This document shows, piece by piece, positions 41,513 through 51,408 of a DNA stretch of 64,000 nt (position 1 is its first letter; each line of letters starts with the position of its first letter). Source of the DNA: Buttiauxella noackiae ATCC 51607 (GTDB lineage Bacteria; Pseudomonadota; Gammaproteobacteria; Enterobacterales; Enterobacteriaceae); the NCBI RefSeq assembly GCF_001654865.1, contig NZ_LXEO01000014.1:62001-126000 (forward strand), in the 5' to 3' direction. The translations under genes and the position numbers were made by a program. A model generated the notes under the pieces. That model had not been told where the DNA came from, made no database searches, and saw only the letters and a list, made by a program, of their open reading frames with translations.

Positions 41513-42175
41513 ATGCGCACTTCTTTATGTGTTAAAGCCGCCTGTCTAACAGGCTTATTAGCCTTGGCCGGCTGTTCCTCGTCTGTAACCGCTCCAGAGA
41601 AATATTCCGGTTTTTTAAAAAATTATTCCGGTCTTCAGGAAACAAAATCACCATCTGGAAAAACCATTTTACGTTGGGTTGATCCAGGATTTAAAAGCAG
41701 CAACTACGACAAGCTTATCTACAATCCGTTGACGTACTATCCGGTGCCGAAACCGACTACCCAACTGGGTGCTCAGACACTGGATAAAATTCTTGTGTAC
41801 GCTAATCAACAGTTGAAAGCGAGTGCCGAGAAGCGTATCCAACTGGTCAGCAAGCCTGGTCCGCGTACTTTGATTTTCCATGGTGCAATTACGGGCGTAG
41901 ACAGCAGCAAACAAGGTTTGCAGTTCTATGAAGTGATTCCAGTGGCAATGATTGTTGCGGGTACTGAAGCGGCAACCGGCCACCGTACGATGGAAACAAA
42001 TCTTTATTTTGAAGGGGAACTTGTTGACTCCTCAACTAACAAAGTCGTGATGAAAGTCGTTCGTAAAGGTGAAGGTAAAACGGTAAGTAATGAAAATACA
42101 CCGATTACCGTAGATTCGTTGAAATCAGTGATTGATGACATGGCGACAGACGCATCCATGTTTGAAGTCAAATAA
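41513..42175 (+). CDS. ydcL: Lipoprotein YdcL (DUF3313)
   Basis: This 220-residue lipoprotein has the lipobox LAGC with Cys21 and matches E. coli YdcL (222) through LRWVDPGFKSSNYDKLIYNP and AGTEAATGHRTMETNLYFEG. The Asp+2 signal is absent (CSSS), so an outer membrane location is expected. Function is unknown. It is monocistronic, with a terminator after it. Confidence 0.93.
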   Translation: MRTSLCVKAACLTGLLALAGCSSSVTAPEKYSGFLKNYSGLQETKSPSGKTILRWVDPGFKSSNYDKLIYNPLTYYPVPKPTTQLGAQTLDKILVYANQQLKASAEKRIQLVSKPGPRTLIFHGAITGVDSSKQGLQFYEVIPVAMIVAGTEAATGHRTMETNLYFEGELVDSSTNKVVMKVVRKGEGKTVSNENTPITVDSLKSVIDDMATDASMFEVK

Positions 42176-42188
42176 CACGCTATTACAC

Positions 42189-42217
42189 AGAAAAAGGGAG
42201 CTATGCTCCCTTTTTTA
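42189..42217. terminator. Bidirectional terminator between ydcL and the EamA gene
   Basis: AAAAGGGAGC-TAT-GCTCCCTTTT, flanked by A and T runs, lies between the converging stops. Confidence 0.93.
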
Positions 42218-42221
42218 CCTC

Positions 42222-43127
42222 TTATGCTGCCCGCTTGCGCCAGGGGAGTGCAGTAAACATCCCCGGTTTTGAAAACATCACCAGATTGCCCAGCAAGATC
42301 ATGATAAGCCCGATAATGGCATTGCTATGCCAGACATACCCCTCATAAATCGTTGAGAGACTGAGCGCCACCAGAGGGAAAAGCAACGTGCTATAAGCTG
42401 CCTGGCTTGCACCGATACGCCCAACCAGGGTGAAATATGCACCAAAGGCGATAACCGAACCGAAGATTGCCAGATAGAACAGCGATCCGAGATAGCGCAG
42501 CGTAAATTCTGGCATAAACGAATCACCACGCACCAATGCCAGTACACCCATAATGATGGTGCCGTAAAACATGGCATAAGTGTTGGTGGAAAGCGTCTCT
42601 AGTCCACGACGCTGGTGGCGGGTACTGATCATATTGCCGAGTGAGAACCCGTAAGTGCCCAGTGCGCTCAAGCCGATTCCCAACAGTAGAGAAGGGGCAA
42701 GTTGTGTCGCGACCAAATCATGCCAGAACAGCGCAACAACCCCGGCAATGCCAAGTACTGCGGCCGGTAGCAAATTTTTGTGTGGGCGCTGACGGAAGAA
42801 AACCATGCTGTTAACCGCATTAAACAACACGGCCATAGAGAATATCACCGACTCCAACCCCGAGCTGATATATGTCGCGGCATGATAAAAACAGAAGAAG
42901 TTAAAACCAAAAACACATCCGCCTTGTAGCATGCAGAACAGATGGTCACGTAAGCTGATACGGCGTAAACGTCCCAACGCCAACAGCACCACCAACATCA
43001 CGATAGCTGCTACGGCAAAACGCCAGAAAATAGATACTGGCACCGACACCACACCTTGCTGCATGTAAATTGCAAGCCAGGTTGTCCCCCAAATCACCAC
43101 CACCGAAATATAAAGCAATGCATTCAT
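42222..43127 (-). CDS. EamA/DMT-family transporter
   Basis: This 301-residue protein has ten transmembrane segments in two EamA repeats; VVVIWGTTWLAIYMQQG opens the first and LGTYGFSLGNMISTRHQRRG the second. Members export amino acids and metabolites; the substrate here is unknown. It is divergent from an AraC-type gene with a 178-bp gap, which suggests local control. Confidence 0.9.
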   Translation of the reverse strand: MNALLYISVVVIWGTTWLAIYMQQGVVSVPVSIFWRFAVAAIVMLVVLLALGRLRRISLRDHLFCMLQGGCVFGFNFFCFYHAATYISSGLESVIFSMAVLFNAVNSMVFFRQRPHKNLLPAAVLGIAGVVALFWHDLVATQLAPSLLLGIGLSALGTYGFSLGNMISTRHQRRGLETLSTNTYAMFYGTIIMGVLALVRGDSFMPEFTLRYLGSLFYLAIFGSVIAFGAYFTLVGRIGASQAAYSTLLFPLVALSLSTIYEGYVWHSNAIIGLIMILLGNLVMFSKPGMFTALPWRKRAA

Positions 43128-43305
43128 TTTGTTATCTCCCCAACTGGTTAACGGGAGTATCCGGAAATTTACCGCTCGTTGCTTTCACCAGCTTGCGTGG
43201 CTTGCATATTCTTGCGGTTTTATTTGCAGAGTAGATTGTTAATGGCTGGTAACGAGTGCTGGCACTACATACACTGTCAGTCCCGAACTTTGATGGTAAT
43301 AAGTT

Positions 43306-44178
43306 ATGAACCTGCCGTATCACGCATTCGAAAATCTTCGCCAGCATAATGCCGTGCTGGAAGATAACGTGCAGCTGGGTTCCGGGATTCAATTGTCGGC
43401 CTGGTCAAATAGTCTCGACCGTGTGACGCAATGTAGCGATCACCATACGTTAAGCATGTATGTGAATGAAGGTTATGAAACCTACCAAAAAACCCATTCA
43501 GGTTGGAAAAATGGCGGTGGACCAGACCGATTCTGTCTGATGCCGAAAGATGGAGAAACCACCTGGGATATTCGCAACCATTTTTCATTTGTGCATCTGT
43601 ATTGCACAGATGAACATTTGCGTCATATTGCGGAGCAGATCTGGGATCGCAGCCCGGCAGCACTTCAGCTTGATGAGAAAATCTTCAGCGAGGATCCGCG
43701 TATTACTCAGTTGTATCGCCACTTTCTACTCAGCAGTGACTGGCAACAGCAGGCGAACCATTTGATGTTGAGCACAGCATCTACATTGCTGTTGACCCAC
43801 CTGGTGCAGACCTACAGCAACGTACAGTGGCGTTTACCCAATGTGCGTGGAGGCCTTGCACCCGCGGTGTTGCGAAATATTCAGGCATATATTGAACAGC
43901 ACCTTAGTGAGCCATTAACACTGACTGAACTGGCACAGGAAGCAGGGCTCAGCGAGTTTCATTTTGCGCGTATGTTTAAGCAATCAACTCAGCTCGCACC
44001 ACATCAATATGTGATGCAAAGGCGCATGTTACGCGCCGAGGCATTAGTGAAAAACAGCCCGTTATCGCTGACGGATATTGCGATGGCCTGCGGGTTTAGC
44101 TCCGCAAGCCATTTCAGTAATCGTTTTAAAGCGACAACAGGCGTGACACCGTCACAGCTTCGCGCGGCGGGTAAATGA
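43306..44178 (+). CDS. AraC-family regulator
   Basis: This 290-residue protein has a C-terminal double helix-turn-helix (about 185-288): SEPLTLTELAQEAGLSEFHF and SLTDIAMACGFSSASHFSNR. The N-terminal 170 residues form the effector part and match no family I can name. It is divergent from the EamA gene. Its last 27 bases overlap the 3' end of ydcO on the other strand. Confidence 0.9.
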   Translation: MNLPYHAFENLRQHNAVLEDNVQLGSGIQLSAWSNSLDRVTQCSDHHTLSMYVNEGYETYQKTHSGWKNGGGPDRFCLMPKDGETTWDIRNHFSFVHLYCTDEHLRHIAEQIWDRSPAALQLDEKIFSEDPRITQLYRHFLLSSDWQQQANHLMLSTASTLLLTHLVQTYSNVQWRLPNVRGGLAPAVLRNIQAYIEQHLSEPLTLTELAQEAGLSEFHFARMFKQSTQLAPHQYVMQRRMLRAEALVKNSPLSLTDIAMACGFSSASHFSNRFKATTGVTPSQLRAAGK

Positions 44179-45324
44179 GAACAACGCGTAACATATCCCG
44201 CCAGCCACCAGCCCCCAAAAAGCAGAACCAATCCCCAGCAAACTGACGCCAGATGCGGTGACCAGAAACGTGACGATAGCCGCATCACGCTCACGCTCGT
44301 GGTTTAATGCCTGATACAAACTTCCTGCAATGGTACTCAGCAACGCCAGACCTGCCAGCGTATGGATATAGGCAACAGGCAGAGCGGTGAGTAACGTGGT
44401 AATTGAGCCGCCAAAAATACCGGCAAGCAAATAAAACGCGCCAGCCGCAGCGGCAGCAAGCCAGCGCTTCGATGGATCCGGATGCGCTTCAGAACTCTGG
44501 CAAATAGCGGCAGTGATCGCCGCAAAACAAATAGAAAACACACCAAAAGGTGCCAATAGCAGAGCAATCGCCGCGGTGACAACAATTAATGGTGATACTG
44601 GGATCTCATAGCCCGAGGCTTTTAGTGTGGCAACGCCAGGTGCGTTTTGTGACGCCATGGTCACCAGGAAGAAAGGGATACCGATGCCTAGCAGGCTCGA
44701 TAGTGAAAAGTGTGGCGTGGTAAATTCTGGCATAACCATTGCGACCGGTACGCTGCCGTTTTGCAGGTTTCCACTCATGACACACACCAACAGGCCGACA
44801 ATCATTGCTACCACAACGGCATAACGTGGAGCCCAGGTTTTTGCCAGTAACCAGCCGAGCAACATACTGGCACAGAGTAAGAAATTCCCCTGCAAAGAAG
44901 TAAATGCATCCAGGCCAAAGCGCAGCAGAATACCTGCCAGCATTGCAGCGGAAAGTGTTGAAGGGATAAGGCGCATCAAACGGGCGAAGAGGCCGGTCAC
45001 ACCGCACAGCAGAATTAAAAATGAGGCGAAAATAAACACGCCGATAGCTTCATTGAGCGAATGGCCTGGCAAACTGGTCGCGAGCAGCGCCGCACCGGAA
45101 GTGGACCAGGCGGTGAGAATCGGTGTGCGATACCAAACGGTTAGCACGAGAGTACTGATCCCCATGCCTATCCCAAGCATTGTCAGCCAACCCGCGATTT
45201 GCAGCGTGTTAGCACCGGCCGCTTCCGCAGCTTGCCAGATAATAGCCGCCGAACTGGCATAACCAACTAAAACAGCAACGAACCCGGCCAGAATCGTGGG
45301 CAATGGAATGGATATTGTGCGCAT
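44152..45324 (-). CDS. ydcO: Benzoate/H+ symporter family protein YdcO (BenE)
   Basis: This 390-residue inner membrane protein has about twelve segments and the BenE pattern GFVAVLVGYASSAAIIWQAA, PGHSLNEAIGVFIFASFLI and MASQNAPGVATLKASGYE. BenE imports benzoate in Acinetobacter; E. coli YdcO is of unknown substrate. The E. coli neighbour regulator ydcN is missing here. An aromatic-acid role is attractive because of the pca genes 17 kb away, but nothing in the sequence proves it. Confidence 0.92.
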   Translation of the reverse strand: MRTISIPLPTILAGFVAVLVGYASSAAIIWQAAEAAGANTLQIAGWLTMLGIGMGISTLVLTVWYRTPILTAWSTSGAALLATSLPGHSLNEAIGVFIFASFLILLCGVTGLFARLMRLIPSTLSAAMLAGILLRFGLDAFTSLQGNFLLCASMLLGWLLAKTWAPRYAVVVAMIVGLLVCVMSGNLQNGSVPVAMVMPEFTTPHFSLSSLLGIGIPFFLVTMASQNAPGVATLKASGYEIPVSPLIVVTAAIALLLAPFGVFSICFAAITAAICQSSEAHPDPSKRWLAAAAAGAFYLLAGIFGGSITTLLTALPVAYIHTLAGLALLSTIAGSLYQALNHERERDAAIVTFLVTASGVSLLGIGSAFWGLVAGGICYALFSFTRRAKL

Positions 45325-45481
45325 TTTTTCCCTTTATGGTTATAGCGTCGTCGAACTATAACATCACAAATCATTAACAACAGGCGTGATGATGTTGAAA
45401 ACTCTGCAAGTTCACTTTCATGAAATGTTTTGTGAGGGCCAGAACAGGGGATTGCTCTCCGTGCGAAGAGCAATAAAAACC

Positions 45482-47434
45482 TTATGCGAATTCGCTACTG
45501 GATTCTTCTGCAATGGCGGTGCTGAGATAAGCAAACGCGTTTGCGCGCTCCAGAGGGCGCGAGAAGTAGTAACCCTGCATATAAGGGATGCCACATTTCT
45601 CAAGTAACTGGCGTTGTTTTTCCGTTTCCACGCCTTCTGCGATCACACTGAAGTTGAGGCTGTTAGACATATTCATCATCGCCTGAACAATAGACAGGCC
45701 TTTTTGTTCGATATGCTGAATAAACGAACGGTCAATTTTGATGTAATCAATATTCATATTCTGGATAACTGACAAACTAGAGTAGCCCGTCCCAAAATCA
45801 TCTACTGAGAATTTCACGCCACATTGTTGTAACTGACTGACCTTCTCATTAATCATCATCTGTTCAGACTGGAAGAGTGATTCAGTGACTTCCAGATGCA
45901 GTAAATGCCCCGGTATTGCATAGCGCTCAATAACCCGATTGACGTTATTGACGAACCCTTTGTCGTAAAACTGAATCAACGAGATATTCACGCACATGCA
46001 GATTTCCGCATTTGTTTTATGCATTTTCGCCAGTGTTTTACAGGCCTCTTCCAGCACCCAACTTCCCACTTGAACAATACGGCCGCTTTGTTCCATTAAT
46101 GGGATAAATTCAACTGGCGAGATCTCCTGCTCCTGATAACGCCAGCGCATCAAGGCTTCAAAACTAACTATCTGGCCGGTGGCGTCGACAATCGGTTGAT
46201 ATACAAGACGGAACTCATCGCGCTCCAGAGCACCTTTTAGTGCTTCATTGAGCGTCATCTTGCGGCGCAGATTGTGTTCGAGTTCGAGGTTATAGAAAGC
46301 AAAACGTTCAGGATATTTGCCTTTTTGCGAATACATGGCGATATCCGCAAGTTGAATCAGTCGCGTAATTGAAAAGTCATGCTCAGGACAAACTGAAATA
46401 CCGATGGTTGCATTCAGGGCAATGGTTTGGTCATCAAGACGGATCGGTAGGGAGAGGCTGGCGATGATATTTTCAGCAAGTTCACTGGTAATAGCATGCG
46501 AACTTTCCTTAACCAACAGAATAAATTCATCACCACCCCAACGGCACATAAAGTTAACGTCACCGATAAAGCTCTTAAGTCTGGTACTTAATGCAATCAG
46601 TACTTTGTCGCCGACATTGTGACCGAGCGTATCATTAATATTTTTAAAACCATCGAGGTCGATAAAGAAGATGGAGAAGCCCGCTATATGGTTCTGCTCA
46701 AATTCGCGCTCAATCCCTTCTACTGCCGATAAAAAAGCAGTGCGGTTATAGAGACCCGTGAGGGAGTCTATATTTGAGATAACATAAACTTCCTGTGTTC
46801 TTTCTCGGATGGTCTCTTCCATGCTGGAAACAAGTTTTTTGTTTCGGTAACGTAACAAGATTGCTTCTTTAATATAATTGGCTGAGCGTGCAGAAGAGAT
46901 AATCATGATTAAAGTAAAACAGATGCCCAGCCCGCCGAGATTAATTTTATATTGTTCTGGCTGCAGCATTAGCAATACAGACATCGGCATTAAAATAATA
47001 ATGTTATAGAGCGCGGATAGCAGAAAACTTGCAGAGAGAATACTTGTCGCTCCCCCCGCCATGGCGGCAAGTATCACATTTGTAGAGCTAAGTTCTTCAA
47101 CGGTAAATTGCGGGTAGAAAGTGACCGCATAGACGCTCCACAACATGGCAGTTATTAAACAGCCGATTGAAAAGCGCACCACCCAGTCCTTTCGGTCTTT
47201 AGATTTGGCGTCACTTTTTATCCACATATGGGTATCAATGAGTCGAATGGCCAGAACCAGAGTCATGAACAGCCACCAGGTCATTTTGGCGTAGAAATTA
47301 TTATTGTCGATAAAAGTGAAGGCAAGAGTGGTAGACGCAATAAAAGTAATCAGAATGCCGGGTAATGAGTTGTTGTATAACAGCTTAACGCCTTCTGACT
47401 TATAAAGTCTTGAATGTTCTATGTTTATGGTCAT
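45482..47434 (-). CDS. Membrane-bound GGDEF-EAL cyclic-di-GMP enzyme
   Basis: This 650-residue protein begins with about six transmembrane segments (25-185, a MASE-like sensor that I cannot assign), then a coiled stretch (185-220), a GGDEF domain (220-385) with an intact RWGGDEF motif at 298-304, and an EAL domain (395-645) with FEALMRW (EAL at 426-428), NISLIQF, DDFGTGYSSL and EGVET, all catalytic motifs present. No RxxD inhibitory site precedes the GGDEF motif. It could both make and degrade cyclic-di-GMP. It sits between ydcO and rlhA, where E. coli has ydcN. Confidence 0.94.
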   Translation of the reverse strand: MTINIEHSRLYKSEGVKLLYNNSLPGILITFIASTTLAFTFIDNNNFYAKMTWWLFMTLVLAIRLIDTHMWIKSDAKSKDRKDWVVRFSIGCLITAMLWSVYAVTFYPQFTVEELSSTNVILAAMAGGATSILSASFLLSALYNIIILMPMSVLLMLQPEQYKINLGGLGICFTLIMIISSARSANYIKEAILLRYRNKKLVSSMEETIRERTQEVYVISNIDSLTGLYNRTAFLSAVEGIEREFEQNHIAGFSIFFIDLDGFKNINDTLGHNVGDKVLIALSTRLKSFIGDVNFMCRWGGDEFILLVKESSHAITSELAENIIASLSLPIRLDDQTIALNATIGISVCPEHDFSITRLIQLADIAMYSQKGKYPERFAFYNLELEHNLRRKMTLNEALKGALERDEFRLVYQPIVDATGQIVSFEALMRWRYQEQEISPVEFIPLMEQSGRIVQVGSWVLEEACKTLAKMHKTNAEICMCVNISLIQFYDKGFVNNVNRVIERYAIPGHLLHLEVTESLFQSEQMMINEKVSQLQQCGVKFSVDDFGTGYSSLSVIQNMNIDYIKIDRSFIQHIEQKGLSIVQAMMNMSNSLNFSVIAEGVETEKQRQLLEKCGIPYMQGYYFSRPLERANAFAYLSTAIAEESSSEFA

Positions 47435-47731
47435 TTCCCATCATCTTAACTGAGTCATTTAACTAGCTCCCACTTTAATAGGTCTAATATGATCACTCTT
47501 TGTAATTATTCCAGCGGAAGTATAAATTAAAACATTTCGTAATACACCGTCTTTAGCTACCGCCAGCATTACTACCGGCCTATGTTGTTACGCCGTTTCA
47601 TATGTGTTGGAAATTAATAAATTGAAGGTTGCTGGAGGTTTAGTTTGCTCTTACCTTTGCAGATCTATGCTTACGCGACCAATCTGACTACAATACCCGC
47701 CTTTCGCCCATAACATAGAAACAGACCCACT

Positions 47732-49693
47732 ATGCGCCTGCACGCCAATCATCTTGAATTACTCAGCCCAGCTCGTGACACCTCCATCGCCCGCGAAGCC
47801 ATTCTGCATGGCGCGGATGCGGTCTACATTGGTGGGCCTGGCTTTGGCGCTCGCCATAATGCCGGCAACAGCCTGCAAGACCTTGCTGAACTGGTGCCGT
47901 TTGCTCACCGTTATGGGGCGAAGATTTTTGTTACGCTGAACACCATTTTGCATGACAACGAACTGGAACCTGCACGTCGAATGATCCACGACCTGTATCA
48001 GGTAGGCGTGGATGCGCTAATTGTGCAGGATATGGGCGTGCTGGAAATGGATCTGCCGCCGATTGAGATTCATGCCAGTACTCAGTGTGATATTCGCAGC
48101 GTAGAAAAAGCGAAATTCCTCTCCGATGCAGGCTTCTCGCAAATCGTTCTGGCTCGTGAACTGAACCTCAATCAAATTCGTGCAATTCATGAAAATGTTG
48201 ATGCCACAATTGAGTTCTTTATTCACGGTGCGTTATGTGTGGCCTATTCGGGGCAATGTAATATTTCCCACGCCCAGACCGGGCGTAGTGCAAACCGCGG
48301 TGATTGCTCCCAGGCTTGCCGTTTGCCGTACACCCTGAAAGATGATCAGGGCCGTGTAGTGGCTTATGAAAAACATCTGTTATCGATGAAAGATAACGAT
48401 CAAAGCGCCAACCTTGCAGCACTGGTAGATGCGGGTGTGCGTTCCTTCAAAATTGAAGGGCGCTACAAAGATATGAGCTATGTGAAAAATATCACCGCTT
48501 ATTATCGCCAGTTGCTGGATGAATTAATGGAGCAGCGCACTGATTTGGTTCGTGCTTCCTCTGGCAAAACTTCGCATTTCTTTATCCCTTCACCGGATAA
48601 AACCTTCCACCGTGGTAGCACAGACTACTTCGTTAATGAGCGCAAAATCGATATCGGCGCGTTTGATTCACCAAAATATATCGGCTTACCGGTAGGTGAA
48701 GTCCTGAAGGTGGGCAAAGACTTCCTGGATGTCAGTGTTACCGATACGCTGACCAATGGTGACGGTCTGAATGTGTTGATCAAGCGTGATATCGTTGGCT
48801 TCCGCGCTAATACGGTAGAAAAAACGGGTAAAAATCAGTATCGCGTCTGGCCAAATGAGATGCCGGAAACGCTGAAAAATGTGCGTCCGAACCACCCACT
48901 AAACCGTAATCTTGATCATAACTGGCAGCAGGCTTTGACGAAAACGTCCAGCGAACGCCGTATAGCAGTGGATTTGGAACTGGGTGGTTGGGAAGAACAG
49001 CTGATTTTGACCCTCACCAGCGAAGAGGGGGTCAGTGTAACTAAAACACTGGAAGGGCAGTTCGAAGTGGCGAACAACCCGGAAAAAGCTTACTCAAACC
49101 TGCGTGATGGCCTGACGAAACTGGGTCAAACCCTGTATCAGGCGCGAAAAGTGGATTTGAAGCTTCCAGCACCTTTATTCGTGCCAAACAGCCAGTTGAA
49201 TCAACTGCGCCGTGAAGCTATCGACGAGCTAACCGAAGCGCGTTTGCAGCAATATCAACGTGGCACCCGCAAACCTGTTAGCGTCCCGCCTCCGGTTTAT
49301 CCGGAAGAGCATCTGACGTTTCTCGCCAACGTTTACAACCATAAAGCGCGTGAGTTTTATCAGCGTTATGGCGTGAAACTGATTGATGCCGCTTATGAAG
49401 CCCATGAAGAGAAGGGTGAAGTTCCGGTGATGATCACCAAACACTGTCTGCGTTTTGCCTTTAACCTGTGCCCGAAACAGGCGAAGGGTTCAGTAAAAAG
49501 CTGGAAAGCTTCGCCAATGCAGCTGGTGCATCAGGATGAAGTGCTGACGCTGAAATTTGACTGCAAACCGTGCGAGATGCACGTTATCGGCAAGATGAAG
49601 AACCACATCCTCAAGATGCCATTACCGGGTAGCGATGTTGTAGCGTCCATCAGCCCGGACGAATTGTTGAAGACGATGCCGAAGCGGAAATAA
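47732..49693 (+). CDS. rlhA: 23S rRNA C2501 hydroxylase RlhA (YdcP, U32 family)
   Basis: This 653-residue protein has the peptidase U32 signature around EFFIHGALCVAYSGQCNISH and GDCSQACRLPY, whose cysteines are likely ligands, and the DUF3656 C-terminal part with CLRFAFNLCPKQ and CKPCEMHVIGKMKNH. E. coli RlhA (YdcP) hydroxylates C2501 of 23S rRNA. Length and sequence match. The gene is followed by REP-like repeats. Confidence 0.95.
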   Translation: MRLHANHLELLSPARDTSIAREAILHGADAVYIGGPGFGARHNAGNSLQDLAELVPFAHRYGAKIFVTLNTILHDNELEPARRMIHDLYQVGVDALIVQDMGVLEMDLPPIEIHASTQCDIRSVEKAKFLSDAGFSQIVLARELNLNQIRAIHENVDATIEFFIHGALCVAYSGQCNISHAQTGRSANRGDCSQACRLPYTLKDDQGRVVAYEKHLLSMKDNDQSANLAALVDAGVRSFKIEGRYKDMSYVKNITAYYRQLLDELMEQRTDLVRASSGKTSHFFIPSPDKTFHRGSTDYFVNERKIDIGAFDSPKYIGLPVGEVLKVGKDFLDVSVTDTLTNGDGLNVLIKRDIVGFRANTVEKTGKNQYRVWPNEMPETLKNVRPNHPLNRNLDHNWQQALTKTSSERRIAVDLELGGWEEQLILTLTSEEGVSVTKTLEGQFEVANNPEKAYSNLRDGLTKLGQTLYQARKVDLKLPAPLFVPNSQLNQLRREAIDELTEARLQQYQRGTRKPVSVPPPVYPEEHLTFLANVYNHKAREFYQRYGVKLIDAAYEAHEEKGEVPVMITKHCLRFAFNLCPKQAKGSVKSWKASPMQLVHQDEVLTLKFDCKPCEMHVIGKMKNHILKMPLPGSDVVASISPDELLKTMPKRK

Positions 49694-49704
49694 TCTTCGG
49701 TTGT

Positions 49705-49785
49705 TAGATGACGCTGCGCTTATTCGACCTACAAGACTGATTTGAAAAATGGTTTTGTAGGTCTGGTAAGCGCCGCCTGACATCG
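49705..49785. repeat. REP-like repeats after rlhA
   Basis: Two degenerate copies face each other: GACCTACAA at 49726-49734 pairs with TTGTAGGTC at 49755-49763, and the outer parts (GATGACGCTGCGCTTATTCG and CTGGTAAGCGCCGCCTGACATC) resemble the REP loops found elsewhere in the window. Confidence 0.65.
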
Positions 49786-49786
49786 T

Positions 49787-50653
49787 TTAAGGATTCTGCG
49801 CCCGCAACTGATCAATCATCCATCTTCCCGCAGGGCCTGGCGGCGTTTTATTTGACCACAAAACATCCACATCAATGCGCTGGGGCCACCCAGCAATGGG
49901 TAACTCCTGCAAGACACCGTGACCAAATTGCTCCACCAACCAGCGTGGCAAAATCCCCCAGCCAAACCCTTGCTCTGCCATTTCCAATAGCATTAATAAC
50001 GATGGCGATGACCACATCGGTCCACCGCTTTTATTGCGGGTCGGATCGGTAAAGGTGCTCAAACAAAGCTGGCGTTCAGTCTGTAGCATATCCATTTCAA
50101 TCGCAGGCAGACGAGCCAACTCATGCTTGCGGTGAATAAAAATCGCCATCTCCGCACCGACCTGCAGACGCGCCACCGTAACATCCACCGGGTAGCGAGG
50201 CTGCACACGCAACACACCGACATGCGCACGGCCAATTTGTATCAGGTCGATGACATCTTCATCCTCAGCAATCAGACATTCGAATTCGATATCGGGAAAG
50301 CGTTGTGAAAAACGCTGGAGAATCGATTCGTGATGTGAAGTTTGCCAGACATCAGAGAGCACAAAACTCAGGCGTGGCTCAACATTGCCGGCAAGGCGTA
50401 CCGAAACTTCATCCAGCCTTTCGCTTGCCGCAAGTATCGACTGAATATAGGGCAAAACGTGTTTTCCCTGGTCAGTCAATACGGGTTGGCGGCTCTGGCG
50501 GTCAAACAAGGTCACGCCCAGGTCGGCTTCTAAATTTGCAATCGCGCTGCTTATGGTTGACTGGCTTTTCTTTAGTTTCCTCGCAGCCGCAGAAAACGAG
50601 CCGGTTTCAACCGCTTGCAGAAAGGCCTCAAGAGATTCGGGAGAATACTTCAT
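49787..50653 (-). CDS. LysR-type regulator next to a PACE efflux gene
   Basis: This 288-residue LysR protein has the helix-turn-helix AVETGSFSAAARKLKKSQST, followed by an effector domain with FSQRFPDIEFECLIAEDEDV and GFGWGILPRWLVEQ. It is divergent from the PACE transporter gene with a 102-bp gap that contains a dyad (50658-50707), a layout typical of PACE genes and their LysR regulators (as with AceR/AceI in Acinetobacter). Confidence 0.9.
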   Translation of the reverse strand: MKYSPESLEAFLQAVETGSFSAAARKLKKSQSTISSAIANLEADLGVTLFDRQSRQPVLTDQGKHVLPYIQSILAASERLDEVSVRLAGNVEPRLSFVLSDVWQTSHHESILQRFSQRFPDIEFECLIAEDEDVIDLIQIGRAHVGVLRVQPRYPVDVTVARLQVGAEMAIFIHRKHELARLPAIEMDMLQTERQLCLSTFTDPTRNKSGGPMWSSPSLLMLLEMAEQGFGWGILPRWLVEQFGHGVLQELPIAGWPQRIDVDVLWSNKTPPGPAGRWMIDQLRAQNP

Positions 50654-50657
50654 CTTC

Positions 50658-50707
50658 TATCGCTTTTATCGATGGCTATTAACTTAATTCTATCAGTAAT
50701 AGCGATA
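50658..50707. promoter_or_regulatory. Nested dyads in the LysR-PACE divergent promoter
   Basis: GCTATTA (50675-50681) pairs with TAATAGC (50697-50703) across 15 bases, and TATCGCT (50658-50664) pairs with AGCGATA (50701-50707). This is a likely operator for the divergent LysR regulator. Confidence 0.55.
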
Positions 50708-50755
50708 ATAATACGCCGCAGAGCCATATTGCTTTTATATCGTCTGGAGTGAGTT

Positions 50756-51196
50756 ATGCAGTCTCAAAATAGAACATTTGCCGAACGCATCCTGCATGCG
50801 GTGGGTTTTGAAGTTATCGCGATTGCGATTTGTGCGCCTTTAGCCGCGTGGATTATGGATAAGCCACTGTTTCAGATGGGCGCGCTGGCTATCATGCTGT
50901 CGACCGTTGCGATGGTATGGAACATTATTTATAACGCTGGGTTCGATAAAATTTTCCCGATGGGCCAAAAACGCCGCTTGCCACTGCGTGTCGCTCATGC
51001 GCTGGGCTTTGAAGGGGGCTTTATCCTGATTGGCTTGCCATTGGCGGCCTGGATGCTGGATATTTCTCTATTGCAGGCGTTTATGGTCGAGATCGGGTTC
51101 TTCCTGTTCTTCCTGCCGTATACCGTGATTTATAACTGGATGTACGACACGCTGCGTGCTCGCTGGATTCAGTGCCCGGCTTCTTCTACAAAATAG
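50756..51196 (+). CDS. PACE-family multidrug efflux transporter
   Basis: This 146-residue membrane protein has four transmembrane helices arranged as two copies of the bacterial transmembrane pair. Each copy opens with the family motif: RILHAVGFEVIAIAICAPLAAW and RVAHALGFEGGFILIGLPLA, and the second pair ends in FFLPYTVIYNWMYD. PACE proteins such as AceI export chlorhexidine and other biocides, and short polyamines. The Glu in each FE motif is the expected proton-coupling residue. Confidence 0.9.
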   Translation: MQSQNRTFAERILHAVGFEVIAIAICAPLAAWIMDKPLFQMGALAIMLSTVAMVWNIIYNAGFDKIFPMGQKRRLPLRVAHALGFEGGFILIGLPLAAWMLDISLLQAFMVEIGFFLFFLPYTVIYNWMYDTLRARWIQCPASSTK

Positions 51197-51408
51197 TCCA
51201 AATGGTGGGGGCGTTTGCGCTTACGCACCCTTGCATATTTTCCGCTTACATTTAGAACACATCCCCTGAGTCATTTGAGTTGCCTCCCGGCGGCTTAAAT
51301 GGTTCAGGGGGTTTTTGCAGGATTGTGCAATCATCTAACAGCATTGCGCTACAGGAAATACACCGTCTCAGATGACACTGAACCGGTCAAACATACCTGG
51401 AGCGCATC

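Noticed and set aside
45450-45480. ATTGCTCT/AGAGCAAT dyad as terminator of the GGDEF-EAL gene
   Set aside because: On the minus strand the T-run comes before the stem rather than after it, so it does not fit a rho-independent terminator.
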